From NCBI GenBank assembly GCA_021371855.1, contig JAJFVL010000029.1, positions 124,001-188,000 on the forward strand: a stretch of DNA of 64,000 nt. The letters run 5' to 3'. This DNA comes from Bacteroidales bacterium (GTDB taxonomy: Bacteria; Bacteroidota; Bacteroidia; Bacteroidales; VadinHA17). Made by a program: the position numbers and the translations under genes. The notes under the pieces were generated by a model. The model was given only the letters and a program-made list of their open reading frames with translations. It did no database searches and was not told the origin of the DNA. The number at the start of each line of letters is the position of its first letter. The stretch's first letter is position 1. This document shows, in pieces, positions 36,901-46,941 of this stretch.

Positions 36901-37124
36901 ATGTATCAAAATATATTACGCCAGGGGAAAATAAAATCAGAATTACTGTTGTGAATTCATGGGTTAACAAATTGATCGGTGACAGTTATTTGCCTGAAGA
37001 TAAGCGAGTTACTCATGCAAATATTATTAAATTTGAAGGCAAGGACAGGGAAAATTTATTAAGAATGTCAGGATTAATAGGCAAAGTTCAAATCATCATT
37101 ACAGATCAAAAAGTTGTAGATTAG
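33996..37124 (+). CDS. glycoside hydrolase family 106 alpha-L-rhamnosidase, lipoprotein
   Basis: A 1042-residue exported enzyme removing terminal alpha-L-rhamnose from glycans, by family knowledge an inverting hydrolase. The N-terminus MKRIFFVSSIIFFLFILFSG has a lipobox cysteine (GCSG). The GH106 opening is clear: ARIRSFWWWLNSNVTKDCIT, DLESMKANGYGGAIIFDAG, then LTINVQSGWNPGGP. The C-terminal 200 residues form beta-sandwich domains (LDLGNVQEVAEVQVNDNYAG), typical of galactose-binding-like modules. It is downstream of susCD in the same direction, so the locus probably handles a rhamnosylated plant polysaccharide such as pectin RG-I/RG-II or a bacterial glycan. It is the only CAZyme seen in this locus. 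Confidence 0.88.
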   Translation: MKRIFFVSSIIFFLFILFSGCSGKEDTNNKIESRYNQPENIEPGFINPPDYARIRSFWWWLNSNVTKDCITKDLESMKANGYGGAIIFDAGSSSYSVALKTPAGPPFLSDKWIKLYQHAIREADRLGLELTINVQSGWNPGGPLVTPEDAMKKITWSETNVKGPGRISVSLPQPPSELYYKDILIQAVRTDKTGKDSLGIKNFKIKTFYERIGWSGIYPLYKLREDYSEECKNPLQKKDIINVTHLYRDGKLEWNVPEGNWTILRYGMTCTGVRVSTASDGWDGLSIDHLNSDALLQYNKDVISKLVFDAQKVGKSLKFIHTDSWEMGVANWTHGFMEKFKALRGYDMSPYMPVLTNRIVVNREISNRFLHDFRRTVSDLISDDFYRTFTEIAHQNNIYTHPESGGPHSAPIDALKTMRYNDVPMGEFWVRSNTHRVTDAQRLCVKQSASVAHIYGKQIVAAEGPTSIGPQWERPPKDCKNVIDQIFCSGVNRIVWHTFTASPDEYGEPGNEYFAGTHLNRHVTWWKQSRSFIEYMNRCSFLLMQGLYVADALYYYGDDTPNFVFLKDEVTDLDFGYDWDKCSMDVIISRIRIENGKIILPDGMKYSMLVLPLERELNLKLLHKLEKLVKEGMILVGPKAEKATGLTGYPRSDRRIKIIADRLWGNIDGTKIKVNNFGKGKVIWGMTATEALKTIGVKPDFGFSGTSNDSKLDYIHRSAGNKEIYFVVNRLARHGINDTQYRYLTDLPDRYEDVVGRFRVTGKVPELWDPMTGEIKRLAVYSEDEEYTYVPLHLPPEASVFIVFREGEYSDHIVGIKKDGKEIFPKVTLPGSCYPVIECFWQNGKTVASISSPGDYSLNWSDGSASFLNEPDTIIKLPVSEPMILKFNMPWGPSEPVKCVSLKSWTEFADKQIKYYSGSADYSSTFYINYSNITGKKICLDLGNVQEVAEVQVNDNYAGVCWIAPFRLDVSKYITPGENKIRITVVNSWVNKLIGDSYLPEDKRVTHANIIKFEGKDRENLLRMSGLIGKVQIIITDQKVVD

Positions 37125-37193
37125 TGGCAGTTCTTATTTATTATCTTTCTCTTTTTAGATTCTATTAATTTAGTACAATAGAAGAAAATGATT

Positions 37194-38584
37194 CAATGTC
37201 GTTTAGTTAAGCTATAATCTTTTATAATTCATATGATAAAGCCTTTTCAAGTGATGTTTTCGTTCATTTTTTCTATCAGGTCTTATTATTTCCCTTGTGG
37301 CTTTAACAATTTTATCAAAAGCCTTTAAAACTTTTTTTATCAGTCCATTAAGAAATAAACCTATGCATATCTTTCTTGTCATCGACAAAGCGTTTGTCCT
37401 GTTTATTTTTTGCTGGTGTTTCATGTTTTTTTCCTGCTCATATTCTTTCTTTACCTTTTCTTCGATTGGAAAAGCCAGATCCGCACTCAGGCTCATGATG
37501 AATACTTTAGCGAAAAAATCCTGCTTCACGGCCAACACTGTTTTTCCTGAGAAATTTTCCACCTCCATTCTTGCTTTAAAAAGTTTATATCCTTCCTCTT
37601 CGTTCCATCGGTAGTGGTAAAGTTCTGCAATATCTTCTGTCGGGTATTTCTGGCTGTCCATTAATGATGTACATAAGACTTCTTTTTCACCACTGGGCAA
37701 CTCAACACTAACAAGACGGCATTTTATTACCTTTTCAAACATTTCAGGGTAGTCTTTTAACAGTCCCCTGTCCTTTTTTGGCAAACGGAATGATACAACC
37801 TGTTGCTTTCTGTCACTCTCTGAAAAGTCTTTTACATTGAGCCACCAGTTTTCCCCTGTCAAGCAACAACAAATCACCTTTTTGTACTTTTTCAAGATGC
37901 TTATATAACAGTTCCCTTTCGCTTGATGCATAAGGTGCTATTTGAGCATCAAGGGTGAGCATATTGATAGAATCATATAAAAATGAACCCATAGCCAGTG
38001 ACCGTTTGCTGTCAGCGTTAGGTCCAAAACTGTGTTCCCCAAACTCTTCTTTAACACTTTTGTGGTTTGGTAAAACAAGCCTTGTACCATCTATCGACAA
38101 TAATCGCATATTGTTCCATACCAGGTAAGGCGCCTCTGAATAAAAAGTGTTGTTTACACTTTCGTTTAGCTTGATAAATACCTCGTGACTGAGTTTTGCC
38201 CGGGCTTGAGTAAAAGCCCCTTTTGTAACTTCCCTGATATTGAAATCACCTCCTGTTACCTCTTTATAGAAAGAATCTAACTCCCTTTGAAGGGAACTTT
38301 TTACTCCTCTCGATATGAAAACCACTGTCGTTTTGAAATTTAATTTCCGATTCCGTGAGAATACCCCTGTAAAGCCGTCTTTTGAACGGCAGTTATATTC
38401 TTCATATTCAATGGTTTTGGTTATGTGACAAATTGAGTTCTCACGATATTTTGACTCTTTAACAGCTTTACAATAATGGCTATTATTATACCCCTAAGAT
38501 AATCAACATCACCCATAATCAGCTTTTCAAAGAACTTGTTTTATCCTAATTTATTAACTATTTTTCCCTAACTAAACGACATTG
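37194..38584 (-). mobile_element. decayed IS4-family insertion sequence with terminal inverted repeats
   Basis: The element is about 1.39 kb. The left end CAATGTCGTTTAGTTAAG (37194-37211) matches the inverted right end at 38567-38584 in 17 of 18 positions. The 10 bp flanks GAAAATGATT (37184-37193) and TTATATGATT (38585-38594) agree at 7 of 10, fitting an old target-site duplication. It carries one broken transposase gene on the minus strand. It separates the GH106 gene from the EF-G paralogue. Confidence 0.82.
37212..38493 (-). pseudogene. IS4-family transposase, internally deleted and frameshifted
   Basis: The N-terminal part (SRNRKLNFKTTVVFISRGVK to GDLLLLDRG) and C-terminal part (ENWWLNVKDFSESD onward) are in different frames, joined at about 37855-37862. 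The roughly 20 residues that normally follow LLLDRGYP are missing, so a deletion not divisible by three explains the shift. The DDE first aspartate (LLSIDGTRLVLPN), second aspartate (LLLLDRG) and the Y(2)R(3)E(6)K signature in YHYRWNEEEGYKLFK are all still visible. The upstream frame is open to 38493 but has only a GTG at 38325 as a start. Not expected to be active. Confidence 0.85.
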
Positions 38585-38603
38585 TTATATGATTTAAGAA
38601 TCT

Positions 38604-40760
38604 TTATTCTTCTTCTTCTTCCGCAGTATATGCCTTGATAACGGTTTCCTGAACATCGCCCGGAACCTGTGCATACTCTGCGAATTTCATTGAATACATT
38701 GCACGACCTCCTGTAATTGAGCTTAGTGCAGTGGAATATTTGTTCATTTCAGCCAGAGGAACTTTTGCTTTGATAACCTCAAAGCGTTTTTCACTCGACA
38801 TACCAAGAACTATTCCACGGCGGCCCTGAAGATCGCTGATTACATCACCCATCCGGTCCGAAGGAACCATTATCTCAACATCGTATACAGGTTCCATAAT
38901 TTTAGGACCGGCTTTCTTAAATGCCTGACTGAAGGCGTTTCTTCCTGCAAGACGGAAGGAGATTTCATTCGAGTCAACAGGATGCATCTTACCATCATAT
39001 ACATACACCCTGATATCGCGGGCATAAGAACCTGTAAGCGGGCCAACCTCCATCTTCTCCATGATTCCTTTAAGAATAGCAGGCATAAAGCGGGCATCAA
39101 TTGCTCCTCCGACAATACTGTTCACATAAATAAGCTTTCCACCCCATGGAAGATCAATCTCCTCTTTGTCACGAACTGATATCTTTACATCTTTGCCATT
39201 TATCTTCTGAGAAGTAATTTCTTTCGATCCTTCTTCATAAGGCTCGATTATCATGTGAACCTCTCCGAACTGACCGGCGCCGCCTGATTGTTTTTTATGA
39301 CGATAGTCTGCCTGGGCTGATTTTGTGATGGTTTCGCGATATGGAATTTTTGGGGGATTAAAATTAGTGGGGATCTTATAAATGTTGTCAAGATGCCATT
39401 TCATTATATTCAGGTGATATTCACCCTGTCCATGAATGATAATCTGTTTCAACTCTTTAGAGTATTCTATAAGGATAGTCGGATCTTCAAGATGAATTTT
39501 ATTCAGAGCTTCACCAAGCTTCTCATCATCACTTTCTGTCACAGCTTTGATTGCAGTACGGTATTTAGGGGCTGGATACTTAACTCCTTCATATTTCCAT
39601 TCATTACCCGGAGCATTAAGGGTATGACCTGTCTTGGTGTTTTTAAGTTTCACAAATGCGCCGATATCGCCGGCTGTCAATGCCGGAACCCTTGTCCTGT
39701 TCTTTCCTGCGTTTACATAAAGTTGCGATAAACGTTCTTTTGTTCCGTTATTGCTGTTTATAACGTCGAAGTTTTCTGTAACTGTTCCGGAGTATACCCT
39801 GAAATAGTGGATCTCACCGATATGTTCTTCTATTGATGACTTGAAAATATAGACTGAAACCGGTCCTGCCGGATCTGGTTTAACTTCATTTCCCTTACTG
39901 TTGACCTGAACCGGCATATCTGTAATTGAAGGTGCCACATTTACAATAAATTCCATAAGGCGGTCAACACCCATATTGTTTTTGGCAGAGATACAGAATA
40001 CAGGGAATATTCCTCTGTGAAGTATTCCTTTTGCTATTCCTTTTCTTACATCTTCTTCCGAAAGGGTATCATCAGAAAAGAAAAGTTCCATAAGTGCTTC
40101 ATCACTTTCAGCTGCTTTTTCAACCAGTGCGGCATGCAATTCAGCAGCCTTATCTGCCTGATCAGCCGGGATGTCAACTATTTCTGCTTTTCCTCCGTCT
40201 TTTGCATAACGGAGCATTTTCATTTTAATAAGGTCAATTATAGAATTGAAACCTACTCCTTCATTAACCGGATACTGAGCAAGGACTACATTATTACTTA
40301 ACCTTTCCTTCAGCATCTCAAGTGACTTGTCGAAGTTGGCTTTTTCGTGATCAAGAGAATTAACAGCAATAATAAGAGGTTTGTTATTTTTTTCAGAATG
40401 TCTGAAGTGTATTTCTGTTCCTACCTCAACCCCGTTTTGTGCATTGATGGTCATTACGGCTGAATCTGAAGCATAAAGCGATGAAATAACCCCACCGCTG
40501 AAATCATCCAGCCCCGGTGTATCGAAAATATTCAACTTTTTATTCAGAAATTCAGTGTAAAGAACAGTTGAGTAGATTGAGTTTCCGTTTTCATGTTCGA
40601 TAGGACGGTAGTCAGAAACTGTATTATTTCCTTCTATTGTACCTCTTCTTTCAATTATTCCTCCATTAAAAAGCATCGCTTCTGCAAGGATTGTTTTTCC
40701 TGACCCTGAGTTGCCCAGAAGGGAAATGTTTTTAATCTGGTCCGCCTGGTATGTTTTCAT
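38604..40760 (-). CDS. elongation factor G paralogue (EF-G2-like) with degenerate GTPase motifs
   Basis: A 718-residue EF-G-family protein with the five-domain layout and a C-terminal acidic tail (EEEEE). The P-loop GNSGSGKT is at residues 16-23. The switch I RGITI of true EF-G is replaced by a stretch around NGNSIYS (58-64). Switch II reads DTPGLDDF (80-87), with Leu84 where EF-G has its catalytic His, and the G4 NKMD is NSLD (134-137). Bacteroides EF-G2 is a known paralogue lacking GTPase activity and needed under nutrient limitation; this protein fits that group by motif. It is divergent from rpsL, with canonical fusA 3.5 kb away. Confidence 0.9.
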   Translation of the reverse strand: MKTYQADQIKNISLLGNSGSGKTILAEAMLFNGGIIERRGTIEGNNTVSDYRPIEHENGNSIYSTVLYTEFLNKKLNIFDTPGLDDFSGGVISSLYASDSAVMTINAQNGVEVGTEIHFRHSEKNNKPLIIAVNSLDHEKANFDKSLEMLKERLSNNVVLAQYPVNEGVGFNSIIDLIKMKMLRYAKDGGKAEIVDIPADQADKAAELHAALVEKAAESDEALMELFFSDDTLSEEDVRKGIAKGILHRGIFPVFCISAKNNMGVDRLMEFIVNVAPSITDMPVQVNSKGNEVKPDPAGPVSVYIFKSSIEEHIGEIHYFRVYSGTVTENFDVINSNNGTKERLSQLYVNAGKNRTRVPALTAGDIGAFVKLKNTKTGHTLNAPGNEWKYEGVKYPAPKYRTAIKAVTESDDEKLGEALNKIHLEDPTILIEYSKELKQIIIHGQGEYHLNIMKWHLDNIYKIPTNFNPPKIPYRETITKSAQADYRHKKQSGGAGQFGEVHMIIEPYEEGSKEITSQKINGKDVKISVRDKEEIDLPWGGKLIYVNSIVGGAIDARFMPAILKGIMEKMEVGPLTGSYARDIRVYVYDGKMHPVDSNEISFRLAGRNAFSQAFKKAGPKIMEPVYDVEIMVPSDRMGDVISDLQGRRGIVLGMSSEKRFEVIKAKVPLAEMNKYSTALSSITGGRAMYSMKFAEYAQVPGDVQETVIKAYTAEEEEE

Positions 40761-41103
40761 AGTTTCTATAGTATTACATGTTCTATTTATTTATTCATTT
40801 TATTTTCATTATTTTCAGGATGTGAAGTGAACAAAAATAATAATTTTTTAAAAACTCACTATGAAAGAGATGATAATTCGAAATTATTTATTTTCTTTGC
40901 ACCAGTTTTTTGAAATACAGGAGTACCGGTTTTTCTTTCATCGTAAGTTTACAAAATGTTTTTCATAGGAAAGGTCGGGAAGGAACCTGATTATAACTTA
41001 CATTATAAGTAAGATATATTGTTTATTAAACATGTTTTTCAACCTGAATATTATTGTTTTTCAGGCGGTTAAGACATGTATGTAAAATATTTGCAATCTT
41101 GTT
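40761..41103. other. intergenic region between EF-G paralogue and str operon
   Basis: About 340 bp of AT-rich sequence between divergent genes. CTTAC-ATTATAA-GTAAG (about 41000) is a small inverted repeat. No convincing TAnnTTTG box was found for the EF-G paralogue on the minus strand. Apart from the rpsL promoter just downstream, I see nothing here that I can assign. Confidence 0.4.
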
Positions 41104-41134
41104 TTTGAATTAAGAAATAAAAACAATACCTTTG
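41104..41134 (+). promoter_or_regulatory. promoter of the str/ribosomal operon
   Basis: TTTG (41104-41107), 19 bp, TACCTTTG (41127-41134): a full match to the Bacteroidota housekeeping promoter TTTG-N19-TAnnTTTG. Transcription should start near 41141, giving a leader of about 40 nt to the rpsL ATG. Confidence 0.78.
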
Positions 41135-41181
41135 CAAGCCATTTTTTTGAGTGGATTTTAATGCTAAAATAATTTGGAGAT

Positions 41182-41556
41182 ATGCCGACAATTCAGCAGT
41201 TAGTAAGAAAAGGCAGGAAAAAACTGATAGATAAGAGTAAAGCTCCTGCTTTGGACTCATGTCCTCAAAGAAGGGGAGTCTGTGTTCGTGTTTATACCAC
41301 GACACCAAAGAAACCTAATTCAGCAATGAGGAAGGTGGCCAGGGTAAGGCTTACCAACCAGAAGGAAGTTAATGCCTATATTCCCGGGGAAGGTCACAAT
41401 CTTCAGGAACATTCAATAGTATTGATAAGAGGTGGAAGGGTTAAAGATCTTCCTGGTGTTCGTTATCACCTTGTACGGGGTGCTCTCGATACATCCGGCG
41501 TTGACGGCCGTACTCAGAGAAGATCAAAATATGGAGCCAAAAGGCCAAAGAAGTAA
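41182..41556 (+). CDS. rpsL: 30S ribosomal protein S12
   Basis: A 124-residue small-subunit protein at the decoding centre. It begins [20 protein letters not shown] and contains [17 protein letters not shown] and the loop [17 protein letters not shown], whose residues are known streptomycin-resistance positions in other bacteria. It is the first gene of the block, behind a strong promoter, 19 bp before rpsG. Confidence 0.98.
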   Translation: MPTIQQLVRKGRKKLIDKSKAPALDSCPQRRGVCVRVYTTTPKKPNSAMRKVARVRLTNQKEVNAYIPGEGHNLQEHSIVLIRGGRVKDLPGVRYHLVRGALDTSGVDGRTQRRSKYGAKRPKK

Positions 41557-41575
41557 CAGTTAAAGGTATAAGATA

Positions 41576-42052
41576 ATGAGAAAATCAAAACCAAAGAAGA
41601 GGATTCTGTTACCGGATCCAAAATATAAAGATCCTTATGTAACAAGGTTTGTGAACAATCTTATGTATAGTGGTAAAAAGAATCTTGCTTTTAAAATTTT
41701 CTACGACTCTCTTGATATAGTCGGAGACAAATTTAAAAGTGAAGGAAAGACACCGCTTGAAATTTTCAAGCAGGCTCTTGACAATGTTACCCCTCAGGTT
41801 GAAGTAAAAGCCCGCAGGGTTGGTGGCGCCACTTTCCAGGTACCGATGGAGATCAGAGCCGACAGGAAAGTTAGTGTCAGTATGAAAAATATGGTACTTT
41901 TTGCAAGAAAAAGAACCGGGAACTCAATGGCTGAAAAGCTTGCTGCAGAAGTTATGGCAGCATATAAGCTTGAAGGTGGTGCATATAAGAAGAAAGAAGA
42001 TACTCACAGAATGGCTGAAGCAAACAAGGCTTTTGCACATTTCCGTTTTTAA
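41576..42052 (+). CDS. rpsG: 30S ribosomal protein S7
   Basis: A 158-residue primary 16S rRNA-binding protein that nucleates the 30S head. Typical [18 protein letters not shown] and the ending [15 protein letters not shown]. It lies between rpsL and fusA in the standard str order, with 59 bp before fusA. In other bacteria S7 represses its own operon; no binding site was identified here. Confidence 0.98.
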   Translation: MRKSKPKKRILLPDPKYKDPYVTRFVNNLMYSGKKNLAFKIFYDSLDIVGDKFKSEGKTPLEIFKQALDNVTPQVEVKARRVGGATFQVPMEIRADRKVSVSMKNMVLFARKRTGNSMAEKLAAEVMAAYKLEGGAYKKKEDTHRMAEANKAFAHFRF

Positions 42053-42111
42053 TAATGAGTAATTGAATATAAAGAGCAGTTGGTAATAAGAGGTAGTAGG
42101 AAAAAATAGAG

Positions 42112-44214
42112 ATGGATAAAAACCTGAAATATACCAGAAACATCGGAATCATGGCTCACATCGATGCCGGTAAGACCACTACAACAGAACGGATTCTGTT
42201 TTATACAGGTCGTACTCATCGGATGGGTGAAGTACATGACGGAAATGCAACGATGGATTGGATGGTTCAGGAACAGGAGAGGGGCATTACAATTACTTCT
42301 GCTGCGACGACTACTTACTGGAAATACAGGGATGATGATTACAAAATCAATATCATTGATACTCCTGGACACGTTGATTTTACCGTTGAGGTTGAAAGAT
42401 CTTTAAGGATTCTCGATGGTGCAGTTGCGGTCTTCTGTGCTGTTGGTGGTGTGGAACCACAATCTGAAACAGTATGGAGACAAGCTAATAAATATGATGT
42501 TCCGAGAATCGCTTTTATAAATAAGATGGACAGGGCCGGCGCTGACTTCTTCAGCGTTGTTCAGCAGATCCATGATAAACTTGGAGCTAATGCGGTACCG
42601 GTTCAGATACCTATCGGAGCTGAAGAAGGTTTCAACGGGGTGATCGATCTCGTGAAAATGAATGCGAGGGTATATTACCCGGATGCTGAAACGGTCACAC
42701 GTTTCGAAATCGAAGGGATTCCCGCAAACATGAAAGAGGAAGCTGAAGAGTGGAGAGGGAAAATGATTGAAGCTATTGCAGAGGTCGACGACACTCTTCT
42801 TTCAAGGTACCTCGAAGATACAGAATCTATTACTGCTGATGAAATTTTAACTGCTCTAAGAAAAGCTACCGTTAAAGGGCTTGCGGTTCCCATATTATGC
42901 GGTTCAGCTTTTAAAAACAAAGGGGTACAGAGTCTTCTCGATTCCGTTGTTGCCTTTTTACCTTCTCCGGTGGATAAGGGAGCAGTTAAAGGTATTGATC
43001 CGAGAAATGATGAAGAATTAACAAGAGAGCCTGACGATGAAGCACCGTTGACAGCTCTTGCATTTAAAATTGCAACAGATCCGTTTGTGGGTCGTCTGTG
43101 CTTCATTCGTGTATATTCCGGAACTCTTCGTGCAGGAGATACGGTACTGAATACACGTACACAAAAGAGGGAACGGATTAACCGCCTGTTCCAGATGCAT
43201 GCTAATAAGCAAAATCCGAAAGAGAGTATTTCAGCTGGCGATATATGTGCAGGAGTAGGATTTAAAGATATCCGTACCGGTGATACATTATGCGCCATCA
43301 ACAAACCGATATTGCTTGAATCAATGGATTTTCCGGAGCCTGTTATAGGAGTGGCAATAGAGCCTAAAACTCAGACCGATGTTGATAAACTATCATTGGC
43401 ACTCGGTAAACTGGCTGAAGAAGATCCGACATTCCAGGTGAGGACAGATCCCGATAGCGGGCAAACCGTTATCCATGGCATGGGTGAATTACATCTGGAA
43501 ATTTTAATTGACCGTCTGAAGAGGGAGTTTAAAGTTGAATGTAATCAGGGAGCACCCCAGGTTGCATACAAAGAAGCTATTACGTCCAATATCGAATTCC
43601 GTGAAGTGTTCAAAAAGCAATCCGGAGGTCGTGGTAAGTTTGCCGATATGACTGTTGAGTTAATGCCGGCAGATGATGGAGTAAGAGGTCTCCAGTTTGT
43701 AAATGAGATTAAAGGTGGTCATATTCCTAAGGAATACATTCCATCAATCGAAAAAGGATTCGGCGAAGCTATGTCCAACGGACCACTTGCTGGATTCCCT
43801 CTCGAAAGTCTCAAAGTAGTACTCAAAGACGGTTCGTACCATCCTGTTGACTCCGATGCTCTTTCATTTGAAATTGCTGCCAAACAGGCATTCAGAAACA
43901 ATGCCGGAAAATGCAGCCCTGTAATTATGGAACCTATTATGTCGACAGAAGTTATTACTCCTGAAGAATACGTAGGTGATGTAATCGGTGATTTCAACAG
44001 GAGACGAGGCAGAGTGGAAGGTATGGAATCGAAAGCAGGCGCAAGAGTCGTTAAAGCAAAAGTACCTCTGGCAGAAAAATTTGGCTATGTTACAGTACTT
44101 CGGACTCTTACCTCAGGACGAGCAACTTCAACAATGGAGTTCTCACACTATGAAAAGGTACCTGCAGAAATAGCTAACAGAATTGTAGAAGTTACAAAAG
44201 GAAAAATTCTTTAA
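42112..44214 (+). CDS. fusA: elongation factor G (canonical)
   Basis: A 700-residue translocase GTPase. All G motifs are intact: AHIDAGKT at 15-22, RGITI at 57-61, DTPGHVDF at 83-90 with catalytic His87, and NKMD near 138. Domains II-V follow, including the domain [13 protein letters not shown] loop ([10 protein letters not shown]) and a C-terminus ending VTKGKIL. It provides ribosome translocation and, with the recycling factor, ribosome recycling. Its intact motifs contrast with the paralogue at 38604. It is 3 bp before rpsJ, so the str and S10 clusters are fused into one unit. Confidence 0.98.
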   Translation: MDKNLKYTRNIGIMAHIDAGKTTTTERILFYTGRTHRMGEVHDGNATMDWMVQEQERGITITSAATTTYWKYRDDDYKINIIDTPGHVDFTVEVERSLRILDGAVAVFCAVGGVEPQSETVWRQANKYDVPRIAFINKMDRAGADFFSVVQQIHDKLGANAVPVQIPIGAEEGFNGVIDLVKMNARVYYPDAETVTRFEIEGIPANMKEEAEEWRGKMIEAIAEVDDTLLSRYLEDTESITADEILTALRKATVKGLAVPILCGSAFKNKGVQSLLDSVVAFLPSPVDKGAVKGIDPRNDEELTREPDDEAPLTALAFKIATDPFVGRLCFIRVYSGTLRAGDTVLNTRTQKRERINRLFQMHANKQNPKESISAGDICAGVGFKDIRTGDTLCAINKPILLESMDFPEPVIGVAIEPKTQTDVDKLSLALGKLAEEDPTFQVRTDPDSGQTVIHGMGELHLEILIDRLKREFKVECNQGAPQVAYKEAITSNIEFREVFKKQSGGRGKFADMTVELMPADDGVRGLQFVNEIKGGHIPKEYIPSIEKGFGEAMSNGPLAGFPLESLKVVLKDGSYHPVDSDALSFEIAAKQAFRNNAGKCSPVIMEPIMSTEVITPEEYVGDVIGDFNRRRGRVEGMESKAGARVVKAKVPLAEKFGYVTVLRTLTSGRATSTMEFSHYEKVPAEIANRIVEVTKGKIL

Positions 44215-44217
44215 AAG

Positions 44218-44523
44218 ATGAGTCAGAAAATTCGTATTAAACTGAAATCTTACGATCATAACTTGGTGGACAAATCTGCCGAGAAGATTGTAAAAACAGT
44301 AAAATCTACTGGTGCAGTGGTTAGCGGTCCTATTCCGCTTCCAACCCACAAAAAGATTTATACAGTTCTTCGTTCCCCGTTTGTAAACAAAAAAGCAAGA
44401 GAGCAGTTTGAGCTTTCATCTTACAAAAGGTTGCTTGACATTTACAGCTCAACACCAAAAACCATCGATGCATTGATGAAACTTGAGCTTCCAAGCGGAG
44501 TTGAAGTAGAAATTAAAGTGTGA
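44218..44523 (+). CDS. rpsJ: 30S ribosomal protein S10 (NusE)
   Basis: A 101-residue protein of the 30S head, also the NusE partner in antitermination. [20 protein letters not shown] is the standard start, and the loop [20 protein letters not shown] is conserved. It opens the S10 cluster directly after fusA (3 bp gap), with no separate promoter box seen. Confidence 0.98.
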   Translation: MSQKIRIKLKSYDHNLVDKSAEKIVKTVKSTGAVVSGPIPLPTHKKIYTVLRSPFVNKKAREQFELSSYKRLLDIYSSTPKTIDALMKLELPSGVEVEIKV

Positions 44524-44544
44524 AACCAGTAAAGTATTACAGAA

Positions 44545-45165
44545 ATGCAGGGATTAATTGGTAAAAAGGTAGGAATGACATCCATTTTTGATGAAAATGG
44601 AAAGAACGTTCCATGTACGGTTCTGCAAGCCGGTCCATGTGTTGTTACACAAATTAAAACAGTGGACAAAGATGGCTACTTTGCTGTACAGTTAGGATTC
44701 GAAGATAAAAAAGAGAAACACACTACTAAAGCTGAAATGGGTCATTTCAGGAAGGTTAATACTACACCTAAAAGAAAACTCATTGAATTCAATGGCTTTT
44801 CAGAAAACCAGTTTAAAGAGGGTGAAGTGCTGACAGCTGATATTTTTAAATCTGATGACTTTGTAGATGTAAGAGGCTGGTCAAAAGGTAAAGGATTTCA
44901 GGGTGTCGTTAAACGCCATGGATTCGGTGGTGTTGGAGGAACAACCCACGGACAGAGTGACAGGTTAAGACACCCGGGTTCTATGGGAGCATCATCATTT
45001 CCTTCAAGAGTATTTCCGGGAATGAGAATGGCTGGACGTACAGGAGGTAATAAGGTTGTTTCACAAAACTTAAAAGTTGTGAAACTTATGGCTGAAAATG
45101 ATATAATTATTGTTAGAGGATCAATTGCCGGTCCAAAAGGTGGTTACGTAATAATTACAAGATAA
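44545..45165 (+). CDS. rplC: 50S ribosomal protein L3
   Basis: A 206-residue early-assembly 23S-binding protein with its long loop near the peptidyl transferase centre ([39 protein letters not shown]). The conserved Gln in the loop region is a methylation site in some bacteria. The stop TAA overlaps the rplD ATG by one base, indicating translational coupling. Confidence 0.98.
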   Translation: MQGLIGKKVGMTSIFDENGKNVPCTVLQAGPCVVTQIKTVDKDGYFAVQLGFEDKKEKHTTKAEMGHFRKVNTTPKRKLIEFNGFSENQFKEGEVLTADIFKSDDFVDVRGWSKGKGFQGVVKRHGFGGVGGTTHGQSDRLRHPGSMGASSFPSRVFPGMRMAGRTGGNKVVSQNLKVVKLMAENDIIIVRGSIAGPKGGYVIITR

Positions 45166-45794
45166 TGGAATTAGCAATTCTTAATACTAGTGGTAAGGAA
45201 ACCGGAAGGAAAGTTAATCTTAACGATTCAATTTTCGGTATTAAACCCAACGACCATGCCATATATCTGGACACAAAACAGTACCTCGCAAATCAAAGGC
45301 AGGGTACCCATAGTTCCAAAGATCGTGGCGAAATAGCTGGTAGTACCAGAAAGATAAAAAGACAGAAAGGAACCGGTGGAGCTCGTGCAGGGAGCATTAA
45401 GAATCCTCTGTTCCACGGCGGCGGTCGCGTATTCGGACCAAAACCAAGGTTCTATGGCTTCAAGCTTAATAAGAAAGTAAAAGAGTTAGCCAGAAAATCA
45501 GCACTTTCGTATAAAGCTTCAACAAATAATATTATTGTACTGGAAGACTTCTCATTTGATGCTCCTAAAACAAAGGAAATGATCAAAATGGAGAATAATC
45601 TGAACATTACTAATAAAAAATCAGTATTTGTTTTCCCGGAACAAAATAATAATATATATTTGTCATCCCGAAATGTACAAGGGGTCGATGTTGTAATTGT
45701 CAGTGAATTAAACACTTACAAGATTATGAAAGCCTCAACATTGATACTTGTAGAGAGTGCAGTTGACGTTTTGCAGGCAACTTTTGAAAACTAG
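45165..45794 (+). CDS. rplD: 50S ribosomal protein L4
   Basis: A 209-residue 23S-binding protein lining the exit tunnel. The tunnel loop is visible as [20 protein letters not shown], then [16 protein letters not shown]. In enterobacteria L4 represses the S10 operon; whether it does so here is not visible. It shares one base with rplC. Confidence 0.98.
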   Translation: MELAILNTSGKETGRKVNLNDSIFGIKPNDHAIYLDTKQYLANQRQGTHSSKDRGEIAGSTRKIKRQKGTGGARAGSIKNPLFHGGGRVFGPKPRFYGFKLNKKVKELARKSALSYKASTNNIIVLEDFSFDAPKTKEMIKMENNLNITNKKSVFVFPEQNNNIYLSSRNVQGVDVVIVSELNTYKIMKASTLILVESAVDVLQATFEN

Positions 45795-45807
45795 AAAAAT
45801 TTGAGTG

Positions 45808-46098
45808 ATGAATATTTTGCTTAAACCGATTGTAACAGAAAAAATGACAAGCCAGGGCGATAAATTTAATCGTTATGGTTTTCTTGTTGCTAGAAACGCA
45901 AATAAGTTACAGATAAAAAAAGCCGTTGAAGAAATGTACAGTGTTACAGTTGATACGGTTAACACGATGCGCTATGGCGGGAAAATAAAATCCCGTAATA
46001 CAAAATCGGGGCTTTTGACAGGAAAGACATCAGCAACTAAAAAAGCTGTTGTAACTCTTGCTGAAGGAAATAAAATAGATTTCTATAGCAATATTTAA
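45808..46098 (+). CDS. rplW: 50S ribosomal protein L23
   Basis: A 96-residue protein at the tunnel exit, the docking point for trigger factor and SRP. Start at the ATG at 45808 ([20 protein letters not shown]) rather than the GTG three bases upstream. The loop [20 protein letters not shown] is typical. It lies 13 bp after rplD. Confidence 0.97.
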   Translation: MNILLKPIVTEKMTSQGDKFNRYGFLVARNANKLQIKKAVEEMYSVTVDTVNTMRYGGKIKSRNTKSGLLTGKTSATKKAVVTLAEGNKIDFYSNI

Positions 46099-46106
46099 TA
46101 ACCTAT

Positions 46107-46931
46107 ATGGCAGTCAGAAAGATCAAACCTGTAACACCAGGTCAGAGAAACAAACTTATCAGCACTTTTGAGACTATCACAAGTGCTACGCCGGAGAAAT
46201 CCTTACTTCGACCGCATCGAAAATCAGGAGGAAGGAATGGTAACGGCAAACGGACTATGAGATACATCGGTGGCGGTCACAAACAGATGTACAGAGTTGT
46301 CGATTTCCTGAGAGAAAAAGATGGAATGGGAGCAACAGTAAAAACAATCGAATACGACCCGAATCGTTCTTCGAGAATTGCATTGGTTGTTTATAAAGAT
46401 GGCGAGAAAAGGTATATAGTTGCACCTACAGGCCTTCAGGTCGGTCAGGTGTTATTATCTGGTAAAGATGCTGCCCCGGAAATCGGGAATACATTGTTTC
46501 TTGCTGATATACCCTTGGGTACAATTATTCATAACATTGAGATCAAGCCGGGTAAGGGCGGTGCAATAGCAAGAAGTGCCGGAACTTATGCCCAGCTGTC
46601 GGCTCGCGAAGGAAAATATGCTACAATAAAGCTGCCTTCAGGTGAAACAAGAATGATCCTAACGACATGTCGTGCCACTATCGGTACTGTTTCAAACCCT
46701 GACCACAACCTTGAAAAATCTGGCAAGGCAGGTCGTACACGTTGGCAGGGACGCCGTCCGAGAGTCAGAGGTGTTGTTATGAACCCTGTTGATCACCCGA
46801 TGGGTGGTGGCGAAGGTAGAGCTTCAGGCGGTCATCCGAGATCACGCAAAGGAATTCCTGCAAAAGGTTTCAAAACAAGAGACAGGAAAAAATACTCGGC
46901 TAAATTTATTGTTGAAAGAAGGAAAAAATAA
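46107..46931 (+). CDS. rplB: 50S ribosomal protein L2
   Basis: A 274-residue highly conserved protein needed for subunit association and peptidyl transfer. [13 protein letters not shown], the [17 protein letters not shown] segment and the C-terminal [17 protein letters not shown], with the key histidine, are all present. Length is standard. It lies 8 bp after rplW. Confidence 0.98.
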   Translation: MAVRKIKPVTPGQRNKLISTFETITSATPEKSLLRPHRKSGGRNGNGKRTMRYIGGGHKQMYRVVDFLREKDGMGATVKTIEYDPNRSSRIALVVYKDGEKRYIVAPTGLQVGQVLLSGKDAAPEIGNTLFLADIPLGTIIHNIEIKPGKGGAIARSAGTYAQLSAREGKYATIKLPSGETRMILTTCRATIGTVSNPDHNLEKSGKAGRTRWQGRRPRVRGVVMNPVDHPMGGGEGRASGGHPRSRKGIPAKGFKTRDRKKYSAKFIVERRKK

Positions 46932-46941
46932 CTGATATATT

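Noticed and set aside
40017..40301. 94-codon plus-strand frame inside the EF-G paralogue
   Set aside because: Shadow frame rich in Phe/Cys/Ser, as expected from antisense of a normal gene.
42675..43304. 209-codon minus-strand frame inside fusA
   Set aside because: Shadow of fusA; no domain, promoter or coding pattern of its own.
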